Shown here: one piece after another, positions 17,512 through 25,319 of the stretch
Numbering within the stretch: the stretch's first letter is position 1
Layout of the letters: the number at the start of each line of letters is the position of its first letter
NCBI RefSeq assembly: GCF_004403465.1
Contig: NZ_SOGQ01000032.1
Span: 27,795-91,794 of the forward strand
Source of the DNA: Cryobacterium sinapicolor
GTDB lineage: Bacteria > Actinomycetota > Actinomycetes > Actinomycetales > Microbacteriaceae
Direction of reading: 5' to 3'
Length of the DNA: 64,000 nucleotides
Program-made: the position numbers and the translations under genes
The notes under the pieces: model-generated
The model's input: the letters and a program-made list of their open reading frames with translations, nothing else
Databases searched by the model: none
Told to the model about the DNA's origin: nothing

Positions 17512-18242
17512 CACCCTTCGGCGCGATCATCCTCGTCGCGATGGAGGAAGAAGCCGCTCCGTTCTTGGCTGCGGCCACCGCGTCCGCCGCGCCGATCACC
17601 GTCGGCAAGGCCCGCCGCCACCGTCTCACGCTGGCCGGCCACGAAGTGCTACTCGTGCAAAGCGGCATCGGGCTGGTCAACGCGGCCGGTGCGACGACAT
17701 CCGCTCTCCTGTCAGTGCGGGCCGATGACCCCCAGGCGACGCCGCTGGTGATCAGTGCGGGTTCGGCCGGCGGGGTCGGTGCGCAGGTGCAGGTGGGCGA
17801 GGTCGTCATCGGCAGCGAGTACCTGAACAGCGACGCCGATGCACGTGCATTCGGGTACGCTCTCGGCCAGGTGCCCGGCATGCCGGCCCGCTATGAGGGT
17901 GCTCCCACGGCGCTACGGATCGCCGGGTCCCCGGCCTGGATGGCTGACGGTTCGGCGCTGGTCGTGCACCGCGGCCTGATGGTCTCCAACGACACCTTCG
18001 TGAGTGTGGAACGCGCCGAGAACCTCCGCGTTCTGTTCCCCGGCGTTCTCTCCACCGACATGGAATCCGTCGGCGCAGCCCAGACCTGTTTCGCGCACGA
18101 TGTGCCGTTCCTGGCGATCCGCGGCATCTCTGACCTGTGCGGGCCGATCGACGATCACCTCGCCCATGTCGACGACGCGGCCGACCGCTCCGCCGCAGTC
18201 GTGCTGGCAATGTTGGGCAGGCTCACCGACGGCCTCGGCTGA
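17508..18242 (+). CDS. mtnN: 5'-methylthioadenosine/S-adenosylhomocysteine nucleosidase
   Basis: A 244-residue purine-nucleosidase-fold enzyme that removes adenine from MTA and SAH. The N-terminal [12 protein letters not shown] carries the catalytic Glu, SNDTFVS and [15 protein letters not shown] the substrate-binding Met-Glu, and IRGISDLCG the catalytic Asp. The start is ATG 17508, overlapping the luxS stop by four bases. The product S-ribosylhomocysteine is the LuxS substrate, so the pair works in series. A GC-rich hairpin immediately after the stop closes the operon. Confidence 0.93.
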   Translation: MTPFGAIILVAMEEEAAPFLAAATASAAPITVGKARRHRLTLAGHEVLLVQSGIGLVNAAGATTSALLSVRADDPQATPLVISAGSAGGVGAQVQVGEVVIGSEYLNSDADARAFGYALGQVPGMPARYEGAPTALRIAGSPAWMADGSALVVHRGLMVSNDTFVSVERAENLRVLFPGVLSTDMESVGAAQTCFAHDVPFLAIRGISDLCGPIDDHLAHVDDAADRSAAVVLAMLGRLTDGLG

Positions 18243-18244
18243 CT

Positions 18245-18265
18245 CGGCCGGCACCGATCCGGCCG
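18245..18265 (+). terminator. Hairpin terminator after luxS-mtnN
   Basis: A perfect 7-bp stem CGGCCGG (18245-18251) / CCGGCCG (18259-18265) with a 7-base loop, two bases after the mtnN stop codon. It has no T-tract, as often seen in actinobacteria. Confidence 0.6.
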
Positions 18266-18491
18266 TGATCACGCTTTCGGAGAAGCGGCGCGACCGGCGT
18301 GGGAGCGCCGGTCGCTGCACGGATCGACGTTCCGCGCGATACGCTAAAAGTGGCGCGGTTTCGGAAGTCGTTGCCCACCGCGGAGACGTGTGGCTCTTCC
18401 GCGGAGCCGAGAGGTCGTGAAGTCACGGTGCAGACGGATGCGCGAGCGACTTCGACCGGCGTCGCGGATGCCACGGGGGGAGAACGTCGTC

Positions 18492-19202
18492 ATGTCCCGG
18501 TCTGACCGTCGATCCTTCGGCCTCGCCGTCGAGGAATTGTCCACCGCACACCTGAACAGTACCGACCTGTGCTCTCCGTTCCTGCGGGTGCTGCCCGTCA
18601 CGGGTGTGTCGATCTCCACTCTCGGCGCCCCCTTCGGCACCGAAACCGTGTGCGCGAGCGACGCGTCCGCTGCCCGGATCGACGAACTGCAGTTCGACCT
18701 CGGTGAAGGTCCGTGTTGGGATGCCCTGACGACGCGTCGCCCGGTGCTGAACAGCGACATCCGTCACCACGGCAACTCGGCCTGGCCCGTTTTCTCGCAG
18801 ACGATCGACGACACCGATGTGGGTGGGCTGTTCGCGTTCCCGATGGTCGTCGGGTCGCTGGACATCGGTGCCGTCGATCTGTATTCCCGCCGCCCCCGCA
18901 CCCTGACCGGGCTGCAGATCGCCGATGCCACGATGCTGGTCGGGATCGCCGCTCGGCAGGTGCTTCGGCGCGTCCTGCTCACGCACACGATAAAGCCTGA
19001 CCCTGACGCCGACGAAGGCTATTCTCGACGCGTCGTGCACCAGGCGACCGGCATGGTGCTCGCCCAGCTGGACGTGGGAGCCTCGGATGCCCTGCTGATC
19101 CTGCAGGGCTATGCGTTCTCTCACGCGCGCACCGTCCGCGAGGTGGCGGAAGACGTGGTGGCGCGCGAACTTGATTTCGCTTCAGAATTGGACGGGTCTT
19201 AG
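18492..19202 (+). CDS. GAF and ANTAR domain protein
   Basis: A 236-residue cytosolic sensor/RNA-binding antiterminator type protein. Residues ~20-165 form a GAF domain (ELQFDLGEGPCWDALTTRRP is its signature). The C-terminal ~55 residues are an ANTAR domain (VHQATGMVLAQLDVGASDAL and the following helices), which in known members binds paired hairpins in target mRNAs. ATG 18492 has a GGGGGGAG Shine-Dalgarno and follows the upstream hairpin and promoter gap. A second, related GAF-ANTAR gene starts nine bases after its stop, indicating an operon. The ligand of the GAF domain and the RNA targets cannot be read from the sequence. Confidence 0.88.
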   Translation: MSRSDRRSFGLAVEELSTAHLNSTDLCSPFLRVLPVTGVSISTLGAPFGTETVCASDASAARIDELQFDLGEGPCWDALTTRRPVLNSDIRHHGNSAWPVFSQTIDDTDVGGLFAFPMVVGSLDIGAVDLYSRRPRTLTGLQIADATMLVGIAARQVLRRVLLTHTIKPDPDADEGYSRRVVHQATGMVLAQLDVGASDALLILQGYAFSHARTVREVAEDVVARELDFASELDGS

Positions 19203-19211
19203 GATGGAAAT

Positions 19212-19928
19212 ATGGTGACCAGAACACGTGAAGGTCAGTTGGTTGAGACCTTTGTCACGCTGGCAGACACGCTTGTCGTCGGGTACGACGTCGTCGATCT
19301 GCTGCACACGCTCGTTGAAACGTGCGCGACCCTCTTTGGGGCGTCCGCGGTCGGGATCATCCTCTCTGCCGGCAACGACAATGACCTCGAGGTCGTGGCC
19401 TCGACGAACGAACGCAGCCGGCTGATCGAGATCCTGCAGTTGCGGGCCGGCAACGGGCCGTGCGTCGAGTGCTACACGACGGGCAAACCGGTGGCCATCC
19501 CCGATCTCGACGTCCTCGCCCCGGCGTGGCCCAGGTTTCGGGCGGGAGCACTCGAACTCGGCTTCAAGTCGATGCACTCCGTTCCACTGCGGTTGCGCGC
19601 GACGACGATCGGGTCGCTTAACCTCTTCTGGGATCGCCTCGGCGGTTTGAGTGCGGAAGACCTGCGCACCGTTCAGGCGTTGGCCGACACCGCGACGATC
19701 GGCATCCTGCAGGAGCGCGCCATCCGGGAGAGCGACGTGGCTCGGGCGCAGTTGCAGCGTGCGCTCAGTGGCCGCGTTCTGATCGAGCAGGCCAAGGGCG
19801 TTGTCGCTTTCACCCACACCCTCGACATGGAGGAGGCCTTCGCGTTGCTGCGTCAGTATGCCCGCAACAACGGCCAGCCGCTGGTCGAGGTGGCCCAAAA
19901 TGTGGTGAATCGTACCCTCGCCCTTTAG
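19212..19928 (+). CDS. GAF and ANTAR domain protein, second copy
   Basis: A 238-residue paralogue of the preceding protein with the same order: GAF (LLHTLVETCATLFGASAVGI and LRAGNGPCVECYTTGKPV) followed by ANTAR (RVLIEQAKGVVAFTHTLDME, then FALLRQYARNNGQPLVEVAQ). It is much more diverged in the GAF part than in the ANTAR part, so the two probably sense different signals but may compete for similar RNA motifs. The ATG at 19212 lies nine bases after the upstream stop with GGATGGAA before it. Tandem GAF-ANTAR pairs are frequent in Microbacteriaceae. Confidence 0.88.
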   Translation: MVTRTREGQLVETFVTLADTLVVGYDVVDLLHTLVETCATLFGASAVGIILSAGNDNDLEVVASTNERSRLIEILQLRAGNGPCVECYTTGKPVAIPDLDVLAPAWPRFRAGALELGFKSMHSVPLRLRATTIGSLNLFWDRLGGLSAEDLRTVQALADTATIGILQERAIRESDVARAQLQRALSGRVLIEQAKGVVAFTHTLDMEEAFALLRQYARNNGQPLVEVAQNVVNRTLAL

Positions 19929-19941
19929 ACCCCACAAGGTC

Positions 19942-19947
19942 TATAAT
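19942..19947 (+). promoter_or_regulatory. Consensus -10 box TATAAT
   Basis: A perfect TATAAT, 14 bases after the GAF-ANTAR stop. The expected transcription start falls on the ATG at 19954, six bases on, which allows a leaderless message. No matching -35 is seen. Confidence 0.6.
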
Positions 19948-20007
19948 GATCGAATGCCCCAGACCCTGGCTGCACCTGTCCTTCTCGTGAACAATCAGGG
20001 GTCTACC

Positions 20008-20346
20008 ATGAAGCGCATTTTTCACCCCGGCGGATCGGTCATCACCGGAGATGACCTGGCGGATGCCGTTATGCACTACGCGGAGGCGCTCAGTCTCCGC
20101 CCTCAGGTCGATGTCGTCGACATTCCGATCGTTGAAGAAACCGGCCTGCTGGGACGCATCCAGATCCTGATCGGTGGATCCGGCCAACTAGTCTGCGTCA
20201 CCGACATTTCGGCACAGTCGGAGTTACTGGAGCCGGAGACGGTGGACACCCTCCGCCACAAGGCTCTGGCCGGAACGGCCTCGGGCCGGGCCTCGTGGAC
20301 GGGCGACGGCCTGGACTCGCCTCAGTTCGACGAGTTCGACTACTGA
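20008..20346 (+). CDS. Small conserved-looking protein of unknown function
   Basis: A 112-residue protein without a domain that I can name. It is acidic, with alternating hydrophobic residues (VDVVDIPIVEE, GRIQILIGGSGQLVCVTDI) suggesting an alpha/beta fold, and it ends in an Asp/Phe/Tyr-rich tail. I recall similar small unknown proteins beside GAF-ANTAR and Usp genes in Microbacteriaceae. The ATG at 20008 has AGGGG upstream. An alternative in-frame ATG at 19954 lies exactly six bases after a perfect TATAAT and could be used on a leaderless message, adding 18 residues. Placement between signalling and stress genes hints at a stress role, but that is inference. Confidence 0.6.
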   Translation: MKRIFHPGGSVITGDDLADAVMHYAEALSLRPQVDVVDIPIVEETGLLGRIQILIGGSGQLVCVTDISAQSELLEPETVDTLRHKALAGTASGRASWTGDGLDSPQFDEFDY

Positions 20347-20354
20347 CTCCGAAC

Positions 20355-20906
20355 TGCTGCTCGCCCGTGAGGCTGAGGAGGCGCGCGGTGTTGCGCCTGA
20401 CCCTTCGCACGACGGTTTTCGACGGCTCGCCCATCAAGGCGCTCACCGACGGGGCCGTGGGTGAGGAACTCCTGGTTGTGGGTTCGCATACCCTGGCCTG
20501 GTTTCAGGACTTAGTCGTCAGCATCAACGCCGCACAGATCGCGGCTCACGCCGCCGGACCGGACGCTGTCGTGATTGAGCGGGAGGAACAGTGCGGGACC
20601 GGTGTCGTCGTCGGGGTAGACGGTTCCGAGGCATCCCTCGCCGCCGTGCACCTCGCCGCAGAGCAGTCGGATCGCCTGGGTGAGCGCTTGACGTCCCGGT
20701 ACTGCTGGAGTGCACCGGCGCCCTGGACCGAGGACCGCACCATGATCGACTGGCCGATGGAGCCCGACGAGGCGGCCGGTCTGGTTCCCGCCGAGGCGGT
20801 GGCCGGCCTGGCCGAACGCTACCCGGACCTGGAGCTCGACCTGCGGCTCGGGTCGGGGCCGTCGAATCCGCCGAGGCAGGTGCTCACCGCTTCTCCGTTT
20901 CTGTAG
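20355..20906 (+). pseudogene. Universal stress protein remnant
   Basis: Parts of two Usp domains are readable but broken. The end of domain 1 is seen as LLLAREAEEARGV in one frame, then, after a frameshift near 20395, as LRTTVFDGSPIKAL, EELLVVGSH and AAHAAGPDAVVIE in another. Domain 2 begins with GVVVGVDGSEASLAAVHLAA and stops after about 100 residues at PRQVLTASPFL, just where it meets the 3' end of the intact Usp gene on the other strand. The first ~70 residues of domain 1 and the ATP-binding C-terminus of domain 2 are missing. A tail-to-tail duplication or rearrangement followed by decay would explain this. Confidence 0.65.
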
Positions 20907-21798
20907 TGGAGTCCGGTCGGGACTCGGCACGTTCACCGGCCGGGCGGGGGACCACGGCCACCGGGCAGGGCAGATTCAGCAGCACGTCGTGGCTGACCGA
21001 ACCAAGGAAGAGGCTGCCGACGGCACCTCGGCCGTGCGTGCCGACGACGACGAGGGACGCCGCCCGGGATGCGGCAACGAGGACTGATGCCGCCGTGCCC
21101 TGCTTCAGGACCTCGGTGATATGCAGCGACGGATGCGCATCGCGGACCCTCCTCGTGGCCCCCGCCAGGATGCGTGCGTGAGCGTCTCGCATCTCCTCGT
21201 AGGGCAGGGTGGCGCCGTACTCGACGGCCACCGTCGCCGGGATCATCCAGGCGTGGACGATCTCGAGAGGGAGTTTGATACGCTCGGCTTCGCGGGCCGC
21301 GAAGTCCACGGCGACCAGGGCCGTGACGTCGTCCTCCATGCCCACGACGATGCTGCTGCCACCCCCCTGCCAGTTGACGGGGACGACGACGACAGGGCTC
21401 CGGGAGTGGGCTGCGAGCCGGAGGGGGAGGGTGCCGAAGACCGTTCCCGCGAGGACACCCGTCTTCTGCGTGCCGACGACGAGGAGGTCTGCGGTCGCCG
21501 ACGCCCGGGTCAGCTCCTGCACCGGGACGCCGTGACGGATGTAGCTCGTTTTCCGACAGGACGGAGCTACCTTTTCGACCCGTCGAATGGCTTCCGCGAG
21601 CGCGCGCTCGTAGGCAGGCTGACTGGAGTAATCCGATCCCTCGGCGGGGTACCAGCCCAGTTCCACCACCGTGGTGAGTTCGAGTTGTACCGGAGTGCCC
21701 TGCATCCGTTCGAGCATCACGACCCGGTCGAGGGCCCACTCGAGGGCCACCTTGCTGGCCGCCCCGCCGTCAATGGCGACGATCACTTTTTCAACCAT
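20884..21798 (-). CDS. Universal stress protein, two Usp domains
   Basis: A 304-residue tandem-Usp protein. Domain 1 starts EKVIVAIDGGAASKVALEWA and ends with the nucleotide-binding VGTQKTGVLAGTVFGTLPLR followed by HSRSPVVVVP. Domain 2 starts SIVVGMEDDVTALVAVDFAA and ends VVVGTHGRGAVGSLFLGSVS and NLPCPVAVVP. Both G-x2-G-x9-G-S/T-type loops are close to the ATP-binding consensus. ATG 21798 is supported by AGGAG upstream. It is divergent from the histidine kinase gene across 141 bases that contain a GGGAC/GTCCC palindrome, suggesting control by the neighbouring two-component system. In mycobacteria many Usp genes belong to the DosR hypoxia regulon. Confidence 0.88.
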   Translation of the reverse strand: MVEKVIVAIDGGAASKVALEWALDRVVMLERMQGTPVQLELTTVVELGWYPAEGSDYSSQPAYERALAEAIRRVEKVAPSCRKTSYIRHGVPVQELTRASATADLLVVGTQKTGVLAGTVFGTLPLRLAAHSRSPVVVVPVNWQGGGSSIVVGMEDDVTALVAVDFAAREAERIKLPLEIVHAWMIPATVAVEYGATLPYEEMRDAHARILAGATRRVRDAHPSLHITEVLKQGTAASVLVAASRAASLVVVGTHGRGAVGSLFLGSVSHDVLLNLPCPVAVVPRPAGERAESRPDSTTETEKR

Positions 21799-21873
21799 GG
21801 ATGTGACTCCTGCTCTGGGGTGGAATCGCACCGGACAGTCCGATCCTCGTCAGGGTCGCAGCGTCGGCAGTGC

Positions 21874-21895
21874 CGGGACAGGGCCGAAGGTCCCG
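21874..21895. promoter_or_regulatory. Palindrome CGGGAC-n10-GTCCCG, candidate response-regulator site
   Basis: Perfect 6-bp half-sites at 21874-21879 and 21890-21895 in the divergent gap between the Usp gene and the histidine kinase gene. GGGAC/GTCCC half-sites resemble those of DosR/DevR-type regulators, though with wider spacing. The encoded NarL-type regulator is the obvious candidate ligand; this is inference. Confidence 0.4.
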
Positions 21896-21939
21896 TGCGG
21901 GTAGTATCCCCGCTACCAGATGAGAGGCGGTCCCCGGCC

Positions 21940-23184
21940 ATGCCCCACGAACGTATCCCGCTCACCCCGACCGAACACCCCGAGGCCTCCCCGGAGACGG
22001 TGCGCAGTGCCCTGGCCGACCTGCCCAGGCACGGACGACCGCGGTGGGCGGCCGCATCCGCCGACTTCATCGACGCTCTGCGGAGCGTGCGGGCCGGTGA
22101 CCCGCTGGTACTGCTGGCAGAGGCCGTTGCGATGGCGGCGGACGCAGAACTGGGCTGTGTCGTCGGGCCGCCCGGTGAGGTTGCGGGCGGCGACGCGGGC
22201 GCCGAAGAGTCGTTCGTCGTCCACGCGGCGCACGACGGATGCGCCCGGCGGCTGGTCGGCCTGGCCTTCCGTGCGACGGGGAGCGTGTGCGGCCGGGCGG
22301 TCGCCTCCGGCCGGCCTGCCCTCGTCGGCGGGGGAGACCGACCGGCTGCGGGCCCCGAGTCGCTCCTGATGCCTGGGCGAACCCTGGTCGTCCCGGTGGC
22401 GGGAACCGGACAATCCGGCCGGCCCGTATTGGTCCTCACTGCCTCCCGGCCCGCCGAGGGACCTCCCTTCACGGCCGCGGACCTCGAGGCGGCCCAGGAT
22501 TTCGCCTGGCTGGCGCGCGCGGGCCTGGACCTCGAGCGGAGCAGCCGGGACCGGGTGCGGCTGGCGGTGCTCACCGATCGTGGCCGGATCGCGCGTGAAC
22601 TGCACGACCGGGTGATCCAGCGGATCTTCGCCGCCGGGCTCACCATGCAGGCACTCGGCGGGATGACCACAGACCCCGTGCTCGGGCGGCGCCTGGTCGA
22701 CGAGGTGGGAGCCCTCGACGCGGTCATCGCGGATCTGCGCACCGCGATCTTCGCGTTGACGCAGTCGCACCCTGACCGGCCCGGCGTCTGTCGCCGCCTA
22801 CTCGACCTGCTCGACGAGCTCGGCCCTCTCTTCCCGCACCCGCCGCGGGTGGTCTTCTCCGGTGCGATCGATCTGCTCGTGAGCGCCGCACTGGCCGACG
22901 ATGTCGTGGCCGTCGTAAGGGAGGGGCTGACCAACGTCGTCCGGCACGCGCGCCCCCGGGACACGGAGGTGAGGGTGGCCGTCCTTGCGGACGCGCTCAC
23001 GATCGAGATCAGCGACGACGGCGTCGGCCTGTCCGGTTCCGGGCGGCGCAGCGGAATCGCCAACCTCTCGGCCCGGTCACAGCGCTGGCAGGGGATGCTG
23101 TCGCTCACCGACCGGGAGCACCGCGGCACACTGCTGCACTGGACGGCGTGCCTGACCGACGCCCCCGAGGGGGCGCACCGATGA
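21940..23184 (+). CDS. GAF-domain sensor histidine kinase (NarL/DevS-type)
   Basis: A 414-residue soluble kinase without membrane segments. Residues ~45-195 form a GAF-like sensor. The HisKA_3 dimerisation box follows with the phospho-acceptor His in RIARELHDRVIQRIFAAGLT. The HATPase domain has its N-box at VREGLTNVVRHARPRDTEVR and the G-box at ISDDGVGLSGSGRRSGIANL. This C-terminal half resembles mycobacterial DevS/DosS, but no haem-ligand motif can be claimed in the GAF domain. The chosen ATG 21940 has GAGAGGCGG upstream. Its stop overlaps the response regulator start by four bases, so the two are a cognate pair. Confidence 0.88.
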   Translation: MPHERIPLTPTEHPEASPETVRSALADLPRHGRPRWAAASADFIDALRSVRAGDPLVLLAEAVAMAADAELGCVVGPPGEVAGGDAGAEESFVVHAAHDGCARRLVGLAFRATGSVCGRAVASGRPALVGGGDRPAAGPESLLMPGRTLVVPVAGTGQSGRPVLVLTASRPAEGPPFTAADLEAAQDFAWLARAGLDLERSSRDRVRLAVLTDRGRIARELHDRVIQRIFAAGLTMQALGGMTTDPVLGRRLVDEVGALDAVIADLRTAIFALTQSHPDRPGVCRRLLDLLDELGPLFPHPPRVVFSGAIDLLVSAALADDVVAVVREGLTNVVRHARPRDTEVRVAVLADALTIEISDDGVGLSGSGRRSGIANLSARSQRWQGMLSLTDREHRGTLLHWTACLTDAPEGAHR

Positions 23185-23864
23185 CGCGCGTTTTCGTCGT
23201 CGACGACCACGAGGTCGTCCGCCTCGGACTGGCCGGCCTGATCAACGCCGAAGTGGACCTCGAGGTGGTGGGAGAGGCAGCGACGAGGCGTCAGGCCGTG
23301 GACAGGGTCGCCGCCACCCGGCCGGACGTCGTGGTCCTGGATGTACGGCTGCCCGATGGGAGCGGCATCGACGCCTGCCGGGACATCCGCTCGAGGGATC
23401 CCGACATCCGGTGCCTCATGCTCTCGGCGTACGACGACGACGCCGCCGTCCGCGCCGCCGTCCTGGCCGGCGCGTCCGGGTATGTGCTGAAGAACCTGCG
23501 CGGTGACCGCTTGGTCGATGGAATCCGGCGGGTGGCACGCGGAGATTCACTGCTCACCCCGCTGCGGGCCGGCCGGCTGACAACCGCAGTCGGGCTGGAC
23601 CGTGGCGACCCTGCCGCCCGGGCTCTGACGACGAGGGAACGCCAAGTCCTCGATCTGATCTCCCGGGGGCTCACCAACCGGCAGATCGGCGAGCACCTCG
23701 ACCTGGCGGAGAAGACGGTGAAGAACTACGTGTCGGGGGTGCTCGGCAAGCTCGGCATGGAGCGCCGAACCCAGGCTGCCGTCTTCGGGGCGGAGCTGCA
23801 CCGCCGGGAGGGGGAGTCCGCCATTCGAAGTCCTCCGGGCTCAGCCGGTACGCTGGCCGGATGA
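23181..23864 (+). CDS. NarL/LuxR family response regulator
   Basis: A 227-residue regulator. The receiver domain has the acidic pocket in FVVDDHEVVRLG, the phospho-acceptor Asp in VVVLDVRLPDGSG, the Thr/Ser switch in CLMLSAYDD and the Lys in GYVLKNLRG. The C-terminal LuxR-type helix-turn-helix reads LTTRERQVLDLISRGLTNRQ and LAEKTVKNYVSGVLGKLGM. This is the partner of the kinase just upstream (ATGA overlap). The stop also overlaps the next start (ATGA at 23861), so a DUF427 protein is translationally tied to it. Likely targets include the divergent Usp gene. Confidence 0.93.
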   Translation: MTRVFVVDDHEVVRLGLAGLINAEVDLEVVGEAATRRQAVDRVAATRPDVVVLDVRLPDGSGIDACRDIRSRDPDIRCLMLSAYDDDAAVRAAVLAGASGYVLKNLRGDRLVDGIRRVARGDSLLTPLRAGRLTTAVGLDRGDPAARALTTRERQVLDLISRGLTNRQIGEHLDLAEKTVKNYVSGVLGKLGMERRTQAAVFGAELHRREGESAIRSPPGSAGTLAG

Positions 23865-24364
23865 ATCCGCATCGCATCAACAAGGTCGTGCCCGAATCCG
23901 GCCAGGAATCGGTCTGGGACTACCCGCGCCCGCCGCGCGTGGAAAAGAGTGCCGACCGGGTCGTCGTCACCCTCGGCGGTCTGGTCATCGTCGACACCGA
24001 CGACGCCATCCGGGTGCTCGAGACCAGCCATCCGCCGGTCTACTATCTGCCGCGCTCCGCGTTCCGGGAGGGGAGCCTCGAACCGGCCGCCGGACGCTCC
24101 TCCTGCGAGTACAAGGGTGAGGCGTCGTATCTGAGCGTGGTCGCCCCGGGGCGCCGGGCTCAGTCGGCCGGGTGGTACTACCCGTCGCCGGCCCGCGGCT
24201 TCGAGGAGCTCCGCGATCGCGTCGCGCTGTACCCCGGACGGATGGACCTCGTCACCGTGAACGGGGAAACGGTTCTGCCGCAGCCGGGCGACTTCTACGG
24301 CGGTTGGATCACCTCCCGGGTGGTCGGACCGTTCAAGGGGGCTCCCGGCAGTCTCGGCTGGTGA
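23861..24364 (+). CDS. DUF427 domain-containing protein
   Basis: A 167-residue cytosolic protein of the DUF427 family, recognised by the pattern VWDYPRPPRVE, VVVTLGGLVIVDTDDAIRVL, HPPVYYLPRSAF, CEYKGEASYLSV and WYYPSP. The fold is a small beta-barrel-like domain and the biochemical role is not known. It overlaps the response regulator upstream (ATGA) and the transporter downstream (GTGA) by four bases each. Such tight coupling implies that its amount is matched to theirs. The length and domain are complete. Confidence 0.87.
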   Translation: MNPHRINKVVPESGQESVWDYPRPPRVEKSADRVVVTLGGLVIVDTDDAIRVLETSHPPVYYLPRSAFREGSLEPAAGRSSCEYKGEASYLSVVAPGRRAQSAGWYYPSPARGFEELRDRVALYPGRMDLVTVNGETVLPQPGDFYGGWITSRVVGPFKGAPGSLGW

Positions 24365-25275
24365 CGGCGCTGCCGCGGGCCGCCGCGCACCGGACGGGGA
24401 TGGTCCCCATCCTTCTCGCCGCTCTGCTCTGGGGCACGACGGGCACGGCGGCGCACTTCCTGCCCGGCAACGTCAGCCCGCTGGCGACCGGAGCCGCCAC
24501 GATGGCCGTCGGCGGAGCGCTGCTTTTCACCGTCTCCGCCCGGAGCGCCCGGGCAACCCTCCGGGACCGCTCCGTTCGCCGCTGGTTGCTGGCCGGGGTT
24601 GCCGGCATCGTCGTCTATCCGCTTGCGTTCTACAGCGCCATGAACCTGGCCGGCGTGGCCGTCGGCACGGTCGTGTCGCTCGGGTCCGCGCCGGTCTTCG
24701 CCGCGGGGATCGAGTTCCTGGCGGAGCGTCGGGCGATCACGCGGCTCTGGGCTCTGTGCACCCTGGTCGCTCTGGTCGGTACGGGTCTGATGGTCGCCGG
24801 CCAGCAGTCCGACCCGGCCGCCGGGCCCGCTCCACTAGGCGTTCTGCTCGGGCTGTCGGCCGGACTCAGCTACGCGCTCTACACCCACGCGTCCCACCGG
24901 GTGATCGCGGCCGGGCACGCTCCACGGGCCACGATGGGGGCACTTTTCGGCCTCGGCGCGCTGTGCCTGGTCCCGGTGCTCGGGGCCACGGGGGCGCCGC
25001 TGCTCCAGAGCGGCGGCAGCCTGGGCATCACCGCTTATCTCGCCCTCGGACCCATGTTCGTCGCCTATCTGCTTTTCGGCCGTGGCCTGCGCACGGTTCG
25101 CGGCAGCACGGCGACCAGCATCACCCTGGTCGAACCGCTCGTTGCGACTCTGCTGGCGGTCCTGATCGTCGGCGAGCGGCTGCCCCCGTCGGGCTGGGCC
25201 GGGCTCGGACTGGTTCTGGTGGCGGTGACGGCGCTGGTGAGCATTCCCGGGGCACGGGCGAAGCTGCATCGCTAG
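24361..25275 (+). CDS. EamA/DMT-family transporter
   Basis: A 304-residue inner-membrane exporter-type protein with about ten hydrophobic segments in two EamA repeats (residues ~15-140 and ~155-295). The second repeat has the characteristic end TATSITLVEPLVATLLAVL followed by GERLPPSGWAGLGLVLV. Family members export amino acids or other metabolites; the substrate here is unknown. The GTG at 24361 overlaps the DUF427 stop, making it the last member of a four-gene coupled run that starts with the sensor kinase. Extending the frame upstream to 24172 would only add DUF427-overlapping nonsense. Confidence 0.87.
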   Translation: MTALPRAAAHRTGMVPILLAALLWGTTGTAAHFLPGNVSPLATGAATMAVGGALLFTVSARSARATLRDRSVRRWLLAGVAGIVVYPLAFYSAMNLAGVAVGTVVSLGSAPVFAAGIEFLAERRAITRLWALCTLVALVGTGLMVAGQQSDPAAGPAPLGVLLGLSAGLSYALYTHASHRVIAAGHAPRATMGALFGLGALCLVPVLGATGAPLLQSGGSLGITAYLALGPMFVAYLLFGRGLRTVRGSTATSITLVEPLVATLLAVLIVGERLPPSGWAGLGLVLVAVTALVSIPGARAKLHR

Positions 25276-25307
25276 AGCGGCCCGCGCCCGAGCCGCTTCG
25301 TCACCGG

Positions 25308-25313
25308 TAGGCT
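25308..25313 (+). promoter_or_regulatory. -10 box TAGGCT of the NIF3 gene
   Basis: A TANNNT hexamer exactly six bases before the GTG at 25320, as expected for a leaderless message. Confidence 0.5.
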
Positions 25314-25319
25314 GGCGAG

